A DNA stretch of 45,900 bases, taken from the NCBI GenBank assembly GCA_029881035.1, contig JAOUNI010000019.1, forward strand, positions 1 to 45,900, given 5' to 3'. Below the pieces are notes generated by a model. It was not told the DNA's origin. It saw only the letters and a program-made list of their open reading frames with translations, and ran no database searches. Shown in pieces: positions 26,854 to 36,135 of this stretch (position 1 is its first letter; each line of letters begins with the position of its first letter). The stretch is from Gammaproteobacteria bacterium (lineage in GTDB: Bacteria; Pseudomonadota; Gammaproteobacteria; SZUA-229). The position numbers and the translations under genes are program-made.

Positions 26854-27504
26854 ATGATCAAGACTGTTCTATTCGACCTTGATGGCACCCTCATCGACAC
26901 TGCACCCGATATGGCTGCAGCGCTAGATCAACTCTGCCGCGAAGAAGATCAGATACTGCTGCCCTTCGACAAAGTCCGCCCTGTTGTTTCAGACGGCAGT
27001 GTTGCGCTGGTCAACCTTGCCTTTGGCCACGACCTCGAAGAACCCCGGCTCGAACACCTGAAAAAACGCTATCTTGAAATCTACGCAGAAAAGATTGCTG
27101 TACATTCAAAACTATTTGAAGGTACACAAGAAGTACTCGATCATATCAAACAACAGGGCTTAAACTGGGGTGTGGTCACCAACAAACCAGGCTGGCTAAC
27201 GCTACCACTGATGGAAGCACTGGGACTCGCACAGCATGCCGCCTGTATCGTTAGTGGTGATAGCACACAAAATCGCAAACCCCACCCCGAGCCCATGTAC
27301 CACGCCTGCAAACTGGCCGGCAGCAAGGCTGAAGAATGTATGTACGTCGGTGATGCCCACCGCGATATTGAAGCAGGAAATAATGCCGGTATGAAAACAC
27401 TGATCGCCCTGTATGGCTATATTGGCGAGCACGAGGACACCCGTGAATGGAAGGCGGATCACGCCATCAATAAACCGGAAGAAATTCTGGAATATCTCCA
27501 GTAG
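26854..27504 (+). CDS. gph: Phosphoglycolate phosphatase (HAD family)
   Basis: A HAD-superfamily hydrolase of 216 residues starting at ATG 26854. The catalytic motif is FDLDGTLIDTAPDM (nucleophile and acid aspartates), with VVTNKPG as motif II, a lysine in NRKPHPEP as motif III and VGDAHRDIEAG as motif IV. It removes the phosphate from 2-phosphoglycolate formed during DNA repair. The frame is open further upstream, but those codons overlap ubiG. It is coupled to ubiG by a 7-nt gap. Confidence 0.92.
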   Translation: MIKTVLFDLDGTLIDTAPDMAAALDQLCREEDQILLPFDKVRPVVSDGSVALVNLAFGHDLEEPRLEHLKKRYLEIYAEKIAVHSKLFEGTQEVLDHIKQQGLNWGVVTNKPGWLTLPLMEALGLAQHAACIVSGDSTQNRKPHPEPMYHACKLAGSKAEECMYVGDAHRDIEAGNNAGMKTLIALYGYIGEHEDTREWKADHAINKPEEILEYLQ

Positions 27505-27592
27505 CAGAATTTACCCTCATCTAACTGCATTTTTCTGACAAAGCTAAGGCACAAATTCTGTATAATTCGAAAAAAATATTTTTGGATCAAAT

Positions 27593-29062
27593 ATGAAATT
27601 TATAGAAACACGTGGCAACGACGGCCAGCACCCTGAAAGTGTCAGCTTTTCTCAGGCGATACTCTCACCCATTTCGTCATTTGGCGGTATTTATTCTCCA
27701 GAATCATTGCCAGATTTAGGAACAGATTTCCTCAACAATCATGTGAACTCTAATTACAAAGATCTGGCTCGCGGTGTGCTTGAGGCTTTTGAAATTGATA
27801 TTGATCCAGCCACCGTTGATAAGGCGCTCGCCCTGTATGATGAATTCGATGACCCAACCAATCCAGTACCCGTAGTTAAGGTATTTAATGATCTTTATGT
27901 AAGTGAGCTATACCATGGTCCAACCCGTGCCTTCAAGGACATGGCACTGCAACCTTTTGGCGTCGTGCTGTCATCTATTGCTCAGCAACGTAATGAAAAT
28001 TACCTGATTCTGGCCGCTACTTCTGGTGACACCGGCCCGGCCGCACTGGAAACTTTCAAAAATAAAGCCAACGTACGTGTTGCCTGTATGTACCCTGTGG
28101 GTGGCACTTCAGACGTACAACGTTTGCAGATGGTGACCGAAGATGCCAGCAACCTGAAAGTCATCGGCGTTAAAGGTGATTTCGACGACACCCAGAACGC
28201 ACTGAAACGACTGCTAGCGTCTGAAAGTTTCAACAAAAAACTAAAAGAAAAAAATATCAGTTTATCAGCCGCCAACTCAGTTAATTTTGGCCGCATAATT
28301 TTCCAGACTATTTACCACATACACTCTTATCTCGAACTGGTTCGTCAAAAAGCAATCAGCATGGGCGAAAAAGTTTACCTGAACGTACCCAGTGGTAACT
28401 TCGGTAATGCACTCGGTGGATACTACGCCATGAAGATGGGGTTACCCGTCGAGAAGATTCTTATTGCCTCAAACAACAATAACGTTTTAACGCACCTGAT
28501 TAAAACCGGTGCTTACGATCTAAGAACCATGTCCGTCGTAGCCACCACATCGCCTGCCATGGATATTTTAAAATCATCCAATATCGAGCGAATCCTGTTT
28601 GATCTTTTCGGCAACGTACGCACCAAAGAATTAATGCAACAACTGGACACAGAAAAACATTACCAGTTAAGCGAGGACGAACTTAAAATAATTCAAACCA
28701 TTTTTTCCGCCGATTACTGTGGTGACGACGAAGGTAAAGCCTACATCAAAAACACCTTCGCCAAAGGCTATTTGATGGATCCACATACCGCAACCTGTTT
28801 TAAAACTTACGACACATGCAGAGAAAAGAATTTAAAAACCATTGTTTATTCAACCGCCGAGTGGACCAAGTTTTCACCTGTTATTGCCAATGCATTAACC
28901 GGCGAAATCGATGCACACGATATCGATGCTCTGAAATCTATAGCGGCCAAAGCAAACATTCAAATCCCTGTAATGATTAATGAGCTGTTTAATAAAGAAG
29001 TAACTCAGAAAAGCATTATCGGAAAAGAGGCTATCGAGGAAGAGATCCTTTCATTTTTATGA
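27593..29062 (+). CDS. thrC: Threonine synthase
   Basis: A 489-residue fold-type II PLP enzyme that converts O-phosphohomoserine to threonine. The PLP lysine lies in SELYHGPTRAFKDMALQPFG, and the phosphate-binding stretch is in LAATSGDTGPAALE. The length matches the long (fungal/Gram-negative type) threonine synthase. It is convergent with hom rather than in the usual hom-thrC order, with a hairpin terminator between them. Confidence 0.96.
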   Translation: MKFIETRGNDGQHPESVSFSQAILSPISSFGGIYSPESLPDLGTDFLNNHVNSNYKDLARGVLEAFEIDIDPATVDKALALYDEFDDPTNPVPVVKVFNDLYVSELYHGPTRAFKDMALQPFGVVLSSIAQQRNENYLILAATSGDTGPAALETFKNKANVRVACMYPVGGTSDVQRLQMVTEDASNLKVIGVKGDFDDTQNALKRLLASESFNKKLKEKNISLSAANSVNFGRIIFQTIYHIHSYLELVRQKAISMGEKVYLNVPSGNFGNALGGYYAMKMGLPVEKILIASNNNNVLTHLIKTGAYDLRTMSVVATTSPAMDILKSSNIERILFDLFGNVRTKELMQQLDTEKHYQLSEDELKIIQTIFSADYCGDDEGKAYIKNTFAKGYLMDPHTATCFKTYDTCREKNLKTIVYSTAEWTKFSPVIANALTGEIDAHDIDALKSIAAKANIQIPVMINELFNKEVTQKSIIGKEAIEEEILSFL

Positions 29063-29066
29063 TTAA

Positions 29067-29100
29067 TTAGTTGCAGGCTCTGTATAGAGGCTGCAACTAA
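29067..29100. terminator. Stem-loop between thrC and hom
   Basis: A perfect 10-bp stem TTAGTTGCAG / CTGCAACTAA has a further inner stem CTCT/AGAG closing a GTAT loop, between two convergent genes. It lacks a long T run but is the only strong end signal for thrC. Confidence 0.65.
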
Positions 29101-29295
29101 TAAAACATTATAAAACGCGCTAGCATTGCTGAGAAATTCGGACATAATGACATTGTCAGCTTGCTCAAAAAATACGAAGGTAAAAAATCTTTTTTTGATA
29201 TTTTTTTAGTGCTCGGTCTCAACCAGCTTTGATATCGATCAATTTCATCCCTGAAAATCATTTCCTGATATAACTTAGCAAAAAATCGGGTAGAT

Positions 29296-30609
29296 TTATT
29301 TTCCCAGGTGCTCCATTCTGATACGAACCACATCGCCCTGTATGGCTGAAAGTGCTTCTATTTCCTTAATCGCTACATTCATGTTCTTTTCCTGAACTTG
29401 TTGAGTGAGCAGAACTAGATTAACAAGATTAACCCCTTCTGCCGGTTCTTTCTGCAAAACGGCTTCAAGACTGATGTTATGTTCAGCAAACACTTCGGAA
29501 ACTTCGGCCAACACACCCGGTTTATCTTCAGCGCTCATTCGTAGATAGTAAGCTGTTTTAGCCTCTTCGATAGAAAGCACAGGTGTGTCATGCATTGCGT
29601 CAGTCCTGAAACCTAACAATGGTACTTTCTGATCAGCAGGCACATCGATATAACGAGCGGTATCAATAATATCTGCAACTACAGCAGAAGCGGTGGGCTC
29701 TGCGCCAGCGCCAGCGCCGTAATACAATGTAGGGCCGACTGCGTCGCCATAAACTAGTACTGCATTCATTACACCGTCTACATTGGCCAATAGACGCTTA
29801 GCAGGAATTAGAGTCGGATGCACACGCAACTCAATACCTTTATCTGTTTTACGGGCGATACCTAAATGTTTAATGCGATAGCCCAATTCACCCGCATAAT
29901 TTACATCTTCGGCGGTAATCTTACTGATGCCTTCGGTATAAGTTTTTTCAAACTGTAGTTCGATACCGAATGCCAGTGAAGCCAGAATCGTCAGCTTATG
30001 TGCCGCGTCGATACCTTCAACATCAAAGGTAGGATCAGCTTCAGCATAACCCAGTGCCTGAGCTTCTTTTAACACATCATCAAAAGCACGGCCCTTATCA
30101 CGCATTTCGGTAAGAATAAAATTACCGGTGCCGTTGATAATCCCGGCCAGCCATTTAATCTGATTACCGGCCAGGCCTTCGCGCATAGCTTTAATAATAG
30201 GGATGCCACCAGCCACTGCAGCTTCATAGGAGATCGTTACCCCTTTGGCCATGGCGGCTTTCATAATCTCAGTGCCGTGAGTTGCAATCAGTGCTTTGTT
30301 GGCGGTCACCACATGCTTGCCGTTATCAATCGCTTTCATCACCAGATCTTTGGCCAGTGTATAACCACCAATTAATTCAACGACAATTTGTACTTCAGGA
30401 TCATTGACCACATCAAAAGCATCTTCAGTCAGTTTAACTTTGGTGGCATCCAGTATGGTCTGATTAGCAATACCCAAACCAGCGACATGTGTAATTTCAA
30501 TCGCACGTCCCAGCCGACGCTGAATCTCATCCGCATTTCTCAACAATACTGTGGCAGTACCACCACCGACTGTGCCCAAACCTAATAAACCAACTTTAAC
30601 TGCTTCCAA
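29296..30609 (-). CDS. hom: Homoserine dehydrogenase
   Basis: A 437-residue enzyme with the NAD(P) fold VGLLGLGTVGGGTATVLL at the N-terminus, the catalytic domain (GGIPIIKAMREGLAGN...NGTGNFILTEM) and a C-terminal ACT domain (EDKPGVLAEVSEVFAEHNISLEAVLQ) for threonine feedback. The start is TTG at 30609, which has AGGAG 6 nt upstream; another TTG at 30636 has no such site. The 230 nt between this gene and thrC hold only the hairpin. Confidence 0.95.
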   Translation of the reverse strand: MEAVKVGLLGLGTVGGGTATVLLRNADEIQRRLGRAIEITHVAGLGIANQTILDATKVKLTEDAFDVVNDPEVQIVVELIGGYTLAKDLVMKAIDNGKHVVTANKALIATHGTEIMKAAMAKGVTISYEAAVAGGIPIIKAMREGLAGNQIKWLAGIINGTGNFILTEMRDKGRAFDDVLKEAQALGYAEADPTFDVEGIDAAHKLTILASLAFGIELQFEKTYTEGISKITAEDVNYAGELGYRIKHLGIARKTDKGIELRVHPTLIPAKRLLANVDGVMNAVLVYGDAVGPTLYYGAGAGAEPTASAVVADIIDTARYIDVPADQKVPLLGFRTDAMHDTPVLSIEEAKTAYYLRMSAEDKPGVLAEVSEVFAEHNISLEAVLQKEPAEGVNLVNLVLLTQQVQEKNMNVAIKEIEALSAIQGDVVRIRMEHLGK

Positions 30610-30702
30610 AATTCTCTCCTGTCTCAGACCCTTCAAACCAAATCAAACCGCCAATAAGATGCGCATTCTACTGCATATGCAGGCAGTCGAACAGAACGTA
30701 TA

Positions 30703-31113
30703 ATGTCCATCAAGCCATTCAACTCTGGATATTTTATTGTGAAATTTGCCGAAGACGACCCCACAGAAGGTTATTTCATTACTCTCTATAATGAAGATAC
30801 TATTCAGGTAAACGGGAAAAATTTTAATTGCAGCTTGATTATCTCTAGCCAGCAGCTTAAAACCGACTGGCCACCACGTTCACCGCAAAATCTGATTGCT
30901 GAACATTTCACGACCATTGTCGAAATGAAACCGGAGCTGGTACTGCTTGGCACAGGTAACACACTCATCTTTCCACCCGTCGAAACTTACGCAGAATTAA
31001 TCCGACGCGGCGTGGGCGTGGAAATCATGGATACTGGCGCAGCCTGCCGAACATATAATATCTTGAGCAGTGAAGGCCGACACGTAGTCTGTGGTTTAAT
31101 TCTCGCTGATTAA
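30703..31113 (+). CDS. Mth938-like (DUF498) domain protein
   Basis: A 136-residue protein of the Mth938/Xcc1710-like fold, with FNSGYFIV, PPRSPQNLIAEHF, PELVLLGTGNTLIFPP and GVGVEIMDTGAACRTYNIL. The fold is known from structural genomics, and in mitochondria a relative (NDUFAF3) assists complex I assembly. The role in bacteria is not settled. It is divergent from hom and ends at a shared terminator with rpoS. Confidence 0.88.
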   Translation: MSIKPFNSGYFIVKFAEDDPTEGYFITLYNEDTIQVNGKNFNCSLIISSQQLKTDWPPRSPQNLIAEHFTTIVEMKPELVLLGTGNTLIFPPVETYAELIRRGVGVEIMDTGAACRTYNILSSEGRHVVCGLILAD

Positions 31114-31133
31114 ATCGGGCTGAACTAAATACA

Positions 31134-31172
31134 AAAAAAACCGGGCAGCTCTGAAAGCTACCCGGTTTTTTT
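31134..31172. terminator. Bidirectional terminator between DUF498 gene and rpoS
   Basis: CCGGG and AGCT pair with AGCT and CCCGG across a 5-nt loop, with one mismatch. The stem is flanked by eight A on the left and seven T on the right, the classic form for ending both convergent transcripts. Confidence 0.9.
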
Positions 31173-31192
31173 AACACATCAACTGTAATTGA

Positions 31193-32227
31193 TTAATCGT
31201 GAAATAACAGATCTTCGGAGAAGCCCTGACTTTCCAAAATTTTACGAAGTTGTTTCAACGCGTCCATTTGTATCTGGCGAACTCGTTCACGTGTCACACC
31301 CAGCTCACGACCCACATCTTCCAACGTAGAGCGCTCATGATTGTTTAAACCAAAACGGCGAACCAGCACTTCGCGTTGCTTCTCTTCGAGTTGCCCCATC
31401 CAGACGCCAAGATTAGCCATCACATCTTCATCCTGTAACATTTCTGGTGGCGCTTGCATGCGTTCATCAGCAACAATTTCCAGCAAAGGACGATCATTTT
31501 CCTGACCAACCGGTACATCGACCGAGGTTACACGATCACGCAAACCCAGCATTTTTTCGACATTGGCAACTGGTTTATCAAGCATTTTGGCAATATCTTC
31601 TGCGGTAGGCTCTTTGTCCATAGTCTGCTCAAGTTTACGAGCAGCTCTTAGATAAACATTCAATTCTTTAATAACGTGAATTGGGAGACGAATAGTACGT
31701 GTCTGATTCATCAGTGCACGTTCGATAGTCTGACGAATCCACCAGGTCGCATAAGTTGAAAAACGGAAACCCTTTTCAGGATCAAATTTCTCAACAGCAC
31801 GGATTAAACCTAAATTACCTTCTTCGATTAGATCAAGTAGCGCCAGGCCACGATTCATATAGCGACGTGCAATTTTAACCACCAGGCGCAAATTGCATTC
31901 GATCATTTTTTTGCGGGCTTCTATATCACCCTTCAGGGAAAGACGGGAAAAATAAACTTCTTCTTCTGCCGTCAATAATGGAGAACCTTCAATTTCTCTC
32001 AGATACAGGCGAGTCGCATCTAGTTCTTTACGATTTACCTTTCCGGTGATATCAGGAGAAGATTTTTTCTCAGCTTCTACATCATCTTCGATTTCATCGA
32101 TTTCATCGATCTCACCAACCTCACCAGCTTCTAGCTCCTCAGTATCCAAATCGACATCATCAATATCGTGCATCAGTACACCAATATCCGCAGCATTCTC
32201 ACGGCTCTCTAAAGTAGCTTCTCTCAT
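31193..32227 (-). CDS. rpoS: Stationary-phase sigma factor RpoS
   Basis: A sigma-70 family protein of 344 residues. The start is ATG 32227 with AGGGGAAG just upstream; an ATG at 32242 lies inside that site. An unusually acidic N-terminus ([20 protein letters not shown]) precedes region 1.2. Region 2 has the RpoS-typical [19 protein letters not shown] and [19 protein letters not shown]. Region 4 has [20 protein letters not shown]. It is downstream of nlpD, its standard location, and a 240-nt leader that could hold its own promoter separates the two. It directs stress and stationary-phase transcription. Confidence 0.96.
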   Translation of the reverse strand: MREATLESRENAADIGVLMHDIDDVDLDTEELEAGEVGEIDEIDEIEDDVEAEKKSSPDITGKVNRKELDATRLYLREIEGSPLLTAEEEVYFSRLSLKGDIEARKKMIECNLRLVVKIARRYMNRGLALLDLIEEGNLGLIRAVEKFDPEKGFRFSTYATWWIRQTIERALMNQTRTIRLPIHVIKELNVYLRAARKLEQTMDKEPTAEDIAKMLDKPVANVEKMLGLRDRVTSVDVPVGQENDRPLLEIVADERMQAPPEMLQDEDVMANLGVWMGQLEEKQREVLVRRFGLNNHERSTLEDVGRELGVTRERVRQIQMDALKQLRKILESQGFSEDLLFHD

Positions 32228-32469
32228 TTTTCTTCCCCTCATCCAAATACGTTTTTATTTTTGTTTTCGCATTTTGAGCGCCTGTCTGAAGCTCTTGCTC
32301 TAAGTCCTTTATTTCCAGACACTTACAGGTCACTTCTAAAACCGTCCGTAGGTTAGAAAAATTTATATCACTAAATATCTATGCAAAGCAAGGATTTATT
32401 TAAATTAATTAAATTTATTTTCACTATTAGAAGCCTAACCACATGATATTGTGGTTTGAGAAATGAGAA

Positions 32470-33390
32470 TTAACTACGGGGAAGATAACCCAAAGGATCA
32501 ACAGGCTTACCATTCTTACGAATTTCGAAGTGGAGTTTTGGTTTTTCTACATCAGTTTTTCCCAGTTCAGCGATTTTTTGACCGGCTTTAACCATCTCAC
32601 CTTCTTTCACCAGCAGCTTTTTATTGTGAGCATAAGCACTAAGGTAAGAACGGCTGTGTTTGATGATAATTAAGTTGCCATAACTGATTAAACCATTACC
32701 GCTATAAACTACTTTTCCGGAAGAAGCTGCCCTGACCGACTGACCTTCACCGCCCGCAATATCGATGCCCTTGGTATCATTTTTATTGAAACGCGCTAGC
32801 AGTTTGCCCTCAGCCGGCCATTGCCAGCTGACCGTGCGATCAGTCTCGACCACAGATTCTTCTGTATTAACTGCCTGCTGCCTGACCTGCTGCGCCGTTG
32901 CCTGGCGCACGGTATTTTGTGTGCTAGCGCGAACTGAAGTTTCGACCGGTTTTACAACAAGCTGGCCAACCAGAGTCAAAACCTGCCCGGGATTAATGAC
33001 ATATGGCTCCTTTAGTCCATTGATAGCCGCTAATCTGGCCACACTGATATCATTATCCTGCGACAGGGAATACAAGGTATCACCTCGTCTCACCGTAACC
33101 TCAGTTGGCCTATGCTTCTGCTGTTGTTCTTCTACAGCCCTGAGCCTGTCATCTTCAAGAGCGTCCGACTCTTTGGTGTGCAGCCGGTCACCGGGATAAA
33201 TCATGTAGGGAGGGGACAGATGGTTCCACCTGGCCAGATCATCTGGATCAATTTCGTAACGCCAGGCGATCGAATACAGCGTATCGCCAGAGCTGACCGT
33301 GTAATCATCAGGGTTCCAGCTGAACCGCTGATGAGTACAGGCCACCAGCAGCGTATGAAGAAGAAAGATAAAACCGAGCTTACGAAACAT
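32470..33390 (-). CDS. nlpD: NlpD-type LysM/LytM lipoprotein
   Basis: A 306-residue lipoprotein (lipobox LVAC, Cys18) with two LysM domains (about 30-70 and 98-140) for peptidoglycan binding, a glutamine-rich linker and a C-terminal LytM domain. The LytM metal site is degenerate: the usual HxxxD reads as NDTKGID and the HxH pair as PKLHFE. It therefore cannot be a zinc peptidase and should act like NlpD, as an activator of an amidase (AmiC type). It starts 1 nt after the stop of the YqaA gene. Confidence 0.93.
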   Translation of the reverse strand: MFRKLGFIFLLHTLLVACTHQRFSWNPDDYTVSSGDTLYSIAWRYEIDPDDLARWNHLSPPYMIYPGDRLHTKESDALEDDRLRAVEEQQQKHRPTEVTVRRGDTLYSLSQDNDISVARLAAINGLKEPYVINPGQVLTLVGQLVVKPVETSVRASTQNTVRQATAQQVRQQAVNTEESVVETDRTVSWQWPAEGKLLARFNKNDTKGIDIAGGEGQSVRAASSGKVVYSGNGLISYGNLIIIKHSRSYLSAYAHNKKLLVKEGEMVKAGQKIAELGKTDVEKPKLHFEIRKNGKPVDPLGYLPRS

Positions 33391-33391
33391 A

Positions 33392-33964
33392 TTAACTATG
33401 GGTATATATAACAGCAGCGATCACCAGCACCGTTAACCAGCCCAGCCACTCAATATAGCGACGCACCACCGGTTCCATTTTTGGCCCCGCCCAGGCCATG
33501 GCAAATGCGACCAGAAAAAAATGCGCCGACCGACCCACCAGCGACGCCAGTAAGAACATCGGCACCGACATGGCAAAAGCCCCGGCCGTGATGGTAAATA
33601 ACTTGAACGGTATCGGTGAGAAACCCGCGATCACCACCGACCAGAAACCCCATTCCCTGAACCAGTCCTGCGCAATCATGTATTTATCCCAGTAGCCGAC
33701 ATCATGCAAAATGGGCTCAATCCAGGCAATCGCGAAGTAACCCAGCATATAACCAAACAGTCCGCCAAACACCGAGGTCACTGTCGCGATGGTGGCGATG
33801 CGCAGCGCACGCTCGGGTTTGGCAACCGCCATTGGCGCCACCATTAAAGCCGTCGGCACAGGGAAAAATATCGACTCAAAAATACTCACCGCCGCCAGAT
33901 AACGTTCCGCATTGGGGTGCGCGGCCATCTCCATACATTTTTTATACAACTTTTTAAATAGCAT
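33392..33964 (-). CDS. YqaA-like DedA-related membrane protein
   Basis: A protein of about 190 residues with four or five membrane helices, starting at ATG 33964. The stretch ERYLAAVSIFESIFFPVPTALMVAPM and the later GFSPIPFKLFTITAGAFAM are typical of the YqaA branch of the SNARE-associated/DedA group. It lies between pcm and nlpD with gaps of 15 and 1 nt, a place this gene occupies in several gammaproteobacteria. The substrate is unknown. Confidence 0.87.
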   Translation of the reverse strand: MLFKKLYKKCMEMAAHPNAERYLAAVSIFESIFFPVPTALMVAPMAVAKPERALRIATIATVTSVFGGLFGYMLGYFAIAWIEPILHDVGYWDKYMIAQDWFREWGFWSVVIAGFSPIPFKLFTITAGAFAMSVPMFLLASLVGRSAHFFLVAFAMAWAGPKMEPVVRRYIEWLGWLTVLVIAAVIYTHS

Positions 33965-33979
33965 CAATCTATACCCGCG

Positions 33980-34648
33980 CTAACGAATTGAACCATCGAG
34001 CAAGGGCACAAAACGAACTGCATTCAACGTTTGTTCATCAAAATCGGTCGCACTAATGCGCGTAATCAGCTTCAACTGCTGATCACCTGAAATCGTGCCG
34101 ACAGGAATCACCATGCGACCGCCAACGGCCAGCTGTTCTAATAAAGATTCAGGAATCTGCTCGGGTGCCGCCGTCACCATAATCGCCGGATAAGGCGCAT
34201 TCTCCGGCCAGCCCCAGGAACCATCACTGTGCTTGCTGTAAATATTATGCAGCCCTATTTCACGGTGGCATTTACGCGCCTTGTCCAGCAAGCCGCTGAT
34301 ACGCTCAACGGTATAAACCCTGGGCACCAGACGCGACAATATGGCCGACTGATAACCCGAGCCGGTGCCGACTTCGAGTACAAAATCCAGCGCACCTTTC
34401 TCCAGCAGTACCTCGGTCATTTTCGCCACAATATAAGGCTGTGAAATCGTTTGCCCCTGGCCGATCGGCAAGGATGAGTCTTCATAGGCACGATGCGCCA
34501 GCGCCTCATCAATAAACAGGTGCCGTGGTGTGGTGCGCATCACCTCTAACACACGATCATCTTTGATGCCCTTTTCACGCAAACGCTCGACCAGACGGTC
34601 GCGCGTGCGCTGGGATGTCATACCTATACCTTGAATACTTCGTTGCAT
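33980..34648 (-). CDS. pcm: Protein-L-isoaspartate O-methyltransferase
   Basis: A 222-residue SAM methyltransferase that repairs isoaspartyl residues in aged proteins. Key parts are [38 protein letters not shown] and the SAM motif [16 protein letters not shown]. It is located after surE in the stress-survival cluster ending with rpoS. Confidence 0.96.
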   Translation of the reverse strand: MQRSIQGIGMTSQRTRDRLVERLREKGIKDDRVLEVMRTTPRHLFIDEALAHRAYEDSSLPIGQGQTISQPYIVAKMTEVLLEKGALDFVLEVGTGSGYQSAILSRLVPRVYTVERISGLLDKARKCHREIGLHNIYSKHSDGSWGWPENAPYPAIMVTAAPEQIPESLLEQLAVGGRMVIPVGTISGDQQLKLITRISATDFDEQTLNAVRFVPLLDGSIR

Positions 34649-34684
34649 ATTACTGAGAGCGAGTTACTGATATTTTTATCGTTA

Positions 34685-35449
34685 TTATTTATCGGAGAAA
34701 AGCGAAGCCGTATCCAGCCAGTCATTCAAACCGTGAAGGCTATCATAACGGGTTAAATCAATCTGCAAAGGTGTCATCGAAATAAAACCGTGCTCGACCG
34801 CATGAAAGTCGGTACCCTCGCCCGCATCCTGCGTCCTGCCCGGCGGTCCCACCCAGTACATTGGCAGACCACGCGGATCAGTCTGCTTGATCACACCTTC
34901 CGATTTATGACGATTACCCAGACGAGTCGCCCTGATACCTTTGATTTCATCCCACGGCAAATCCGGCACATTCACATTCAGAATACTGTTCTGCTTCAAA
35001 GGCTGCCGCTGTAACTGTTCGACAATCTGCGCAATCGCCCTGGCCGCGGTCTCGAAATGCTCCGGCAGGTACGAGCCCATGGAAACCGCAATCGCCGGAA
35101 AGCCCAGAAAACGGCCTTCCATAGCGGCCGCGACGGTGCCGGAATACAGCACATCATCACCCATATTGGCGCCGTCATTAATGCCGGAAATCACGATATC
35201 CGGCTCGGAATCGAGCAGTCCGGTGATGGCCAGATGCACACAATCGGTCGGCGTACCGTTAACATAGGTAAAACCGTTCTCCGCGGTATTGGCACGCAAT
35301 GGCCGCTCCAGTGTCAGTGAATTACTGGCACCGCTGCGATTACGATCCGGCGCCACTACCGAAATGGTATGCGCCTGCGCCAGCGTTTTCGCCAGCACGC
35401 GCAAACCCGGCGCCAGGTAGCCATCATCATTGCTCAATAAGATGTGCAT
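34685..35449 (-). CDS. surE: 5'/3'-nucleotidase SurE
   Basis: A 254-residue metal-dependent phosphatase. The N-terminal motif [14 protein letters not shown] holds the paired aspartates, SGASNSLT supplies the next metal ligand region, and [27 protein letters not shown] is the family signature. It removes phosphate from nucleoside monophosphates and short polyphosphate. It is the first gene of the leftward surE-pcm-yqaA-nlpD-rpoS series, divergent from the Smr gene. Confidence 0.97.
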   Translation of the reverse strand: MHILLSNDDGYLAPGLRVLAKTLAQAHTISVVAPDRNRSGASNSLTLERPLRANTAENGFTYVNGTPTDCVHLAITGLLDSEPDIVISGINDGANMGDDVLYSGTVAAAMEGRFLGFPAIAVSMGSYLPEHFETAARAIAQIVEQLQRQPLKQNSILNVNVPDLPWDEIKGIRATRLGNRHKSEGVIKQTDPRGLPMYWVGPPGRTQDAGEGTDFHAVEHGFISMTPLQIDLTRYDSLHGLNDWLDTASLFSDK

Positions 35450-35508
35450 ATACCAAAATCATCGTTAAAATAAACAGATGCTAACTATACATGATGTGAC
35501 TGTGCCCG

Positions 35509-36117
35509 ATGCAGGATGATTCTAAAAAAGACGCCAAAAAACCCTCTGCAAACTGGCTAGATGACTGGCTGAGCGAGACCGGCACTGTGCAAACGGAAGT
35601 AAGCCTCCCGGAGGATGTCGACCTGTTCAGGGAGGCCATGCAGGATGTCGCCCCCATCAAACAGCCTGATAAAGTGCGCACCCAACTGGTGCGCAAAAAT
35701 ATCAAAATCAGAAATCCCGAAACATCATCCAACATCAATGATGTTTTCTCGGATGCGCCGGTGGATGAATGCCCCGATCAATTACTATATACACGTGACG
35801 GCATCACCCCGGATACGCTCAAAAAATTACGTCAGGGGAAATTTCACGTCGACAACAGCATCGACCTGCACGGCATGACCGTTGACGAGGCACGCAACTA
35901 CCTGCTGGAATTTCTTGGAGAATGTGAAATCGATGGCAGCCGCTGCATTATCATCGTGCACGGCAAAGGTTACAGCTCGCCCGAGAAAAAACCCGTAATC
36001 AAACCCATGGTCAACCGCTGGCTGCGCGCCACCCCGATGGTGCTTGCCTTTAGCAGCGCACTACCGGCAGACGGTGGTACGGGTGCGGTCTATGTGTTGT
36101 TAAAAAGAAATAAATAA
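35509..36117 (+). CDS. Smr-domain protein
   Basis: A 202-residue protein. A variable charged N-terminal half is followed by a C-terminal Smr domain (about 118-200) with SIDLHGMTVDEARNYL, IIIVHGKGYSS and a GGTGAVYVLL end, the three classic motifs. Smr domains bind or nick nucleic acids; stand-alone bacterial members have been linked to RNA cleavage and ribosome rescue. The residues are intact, but the substrate is not predicted. It is divergent from surE. Confidence 0.92.
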   Translation: MQDDSKKDAKKPSANWLDDWLSETGTVQTEVSLPEDVDLFREAMQDVAPIKQPDKVRTQLVRKNIKIRNPETSSNINDVFSDAPVDECPDQLLYTRDGITPDTLKKLRQGKFHVDNSIDLHGMTVDEARNYLLEFLGECEIDGSRCIIIVHGKGYSSPEKKPVIKPMVNRWLRATPMVLAFSSALPADGGTGAVYVLLKRNK

Positions 36118-36135
36118 AAAGTGGGCAACCGCTGG

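Noticed and set aside
29097-29333. 78-codon minus-strand frame between thrC and hom
   Set aside because: It overlaps the 3' end of hom in another frame, has no ribosome site and no family resemblance; the gap is better explained by the hairpin terminator.
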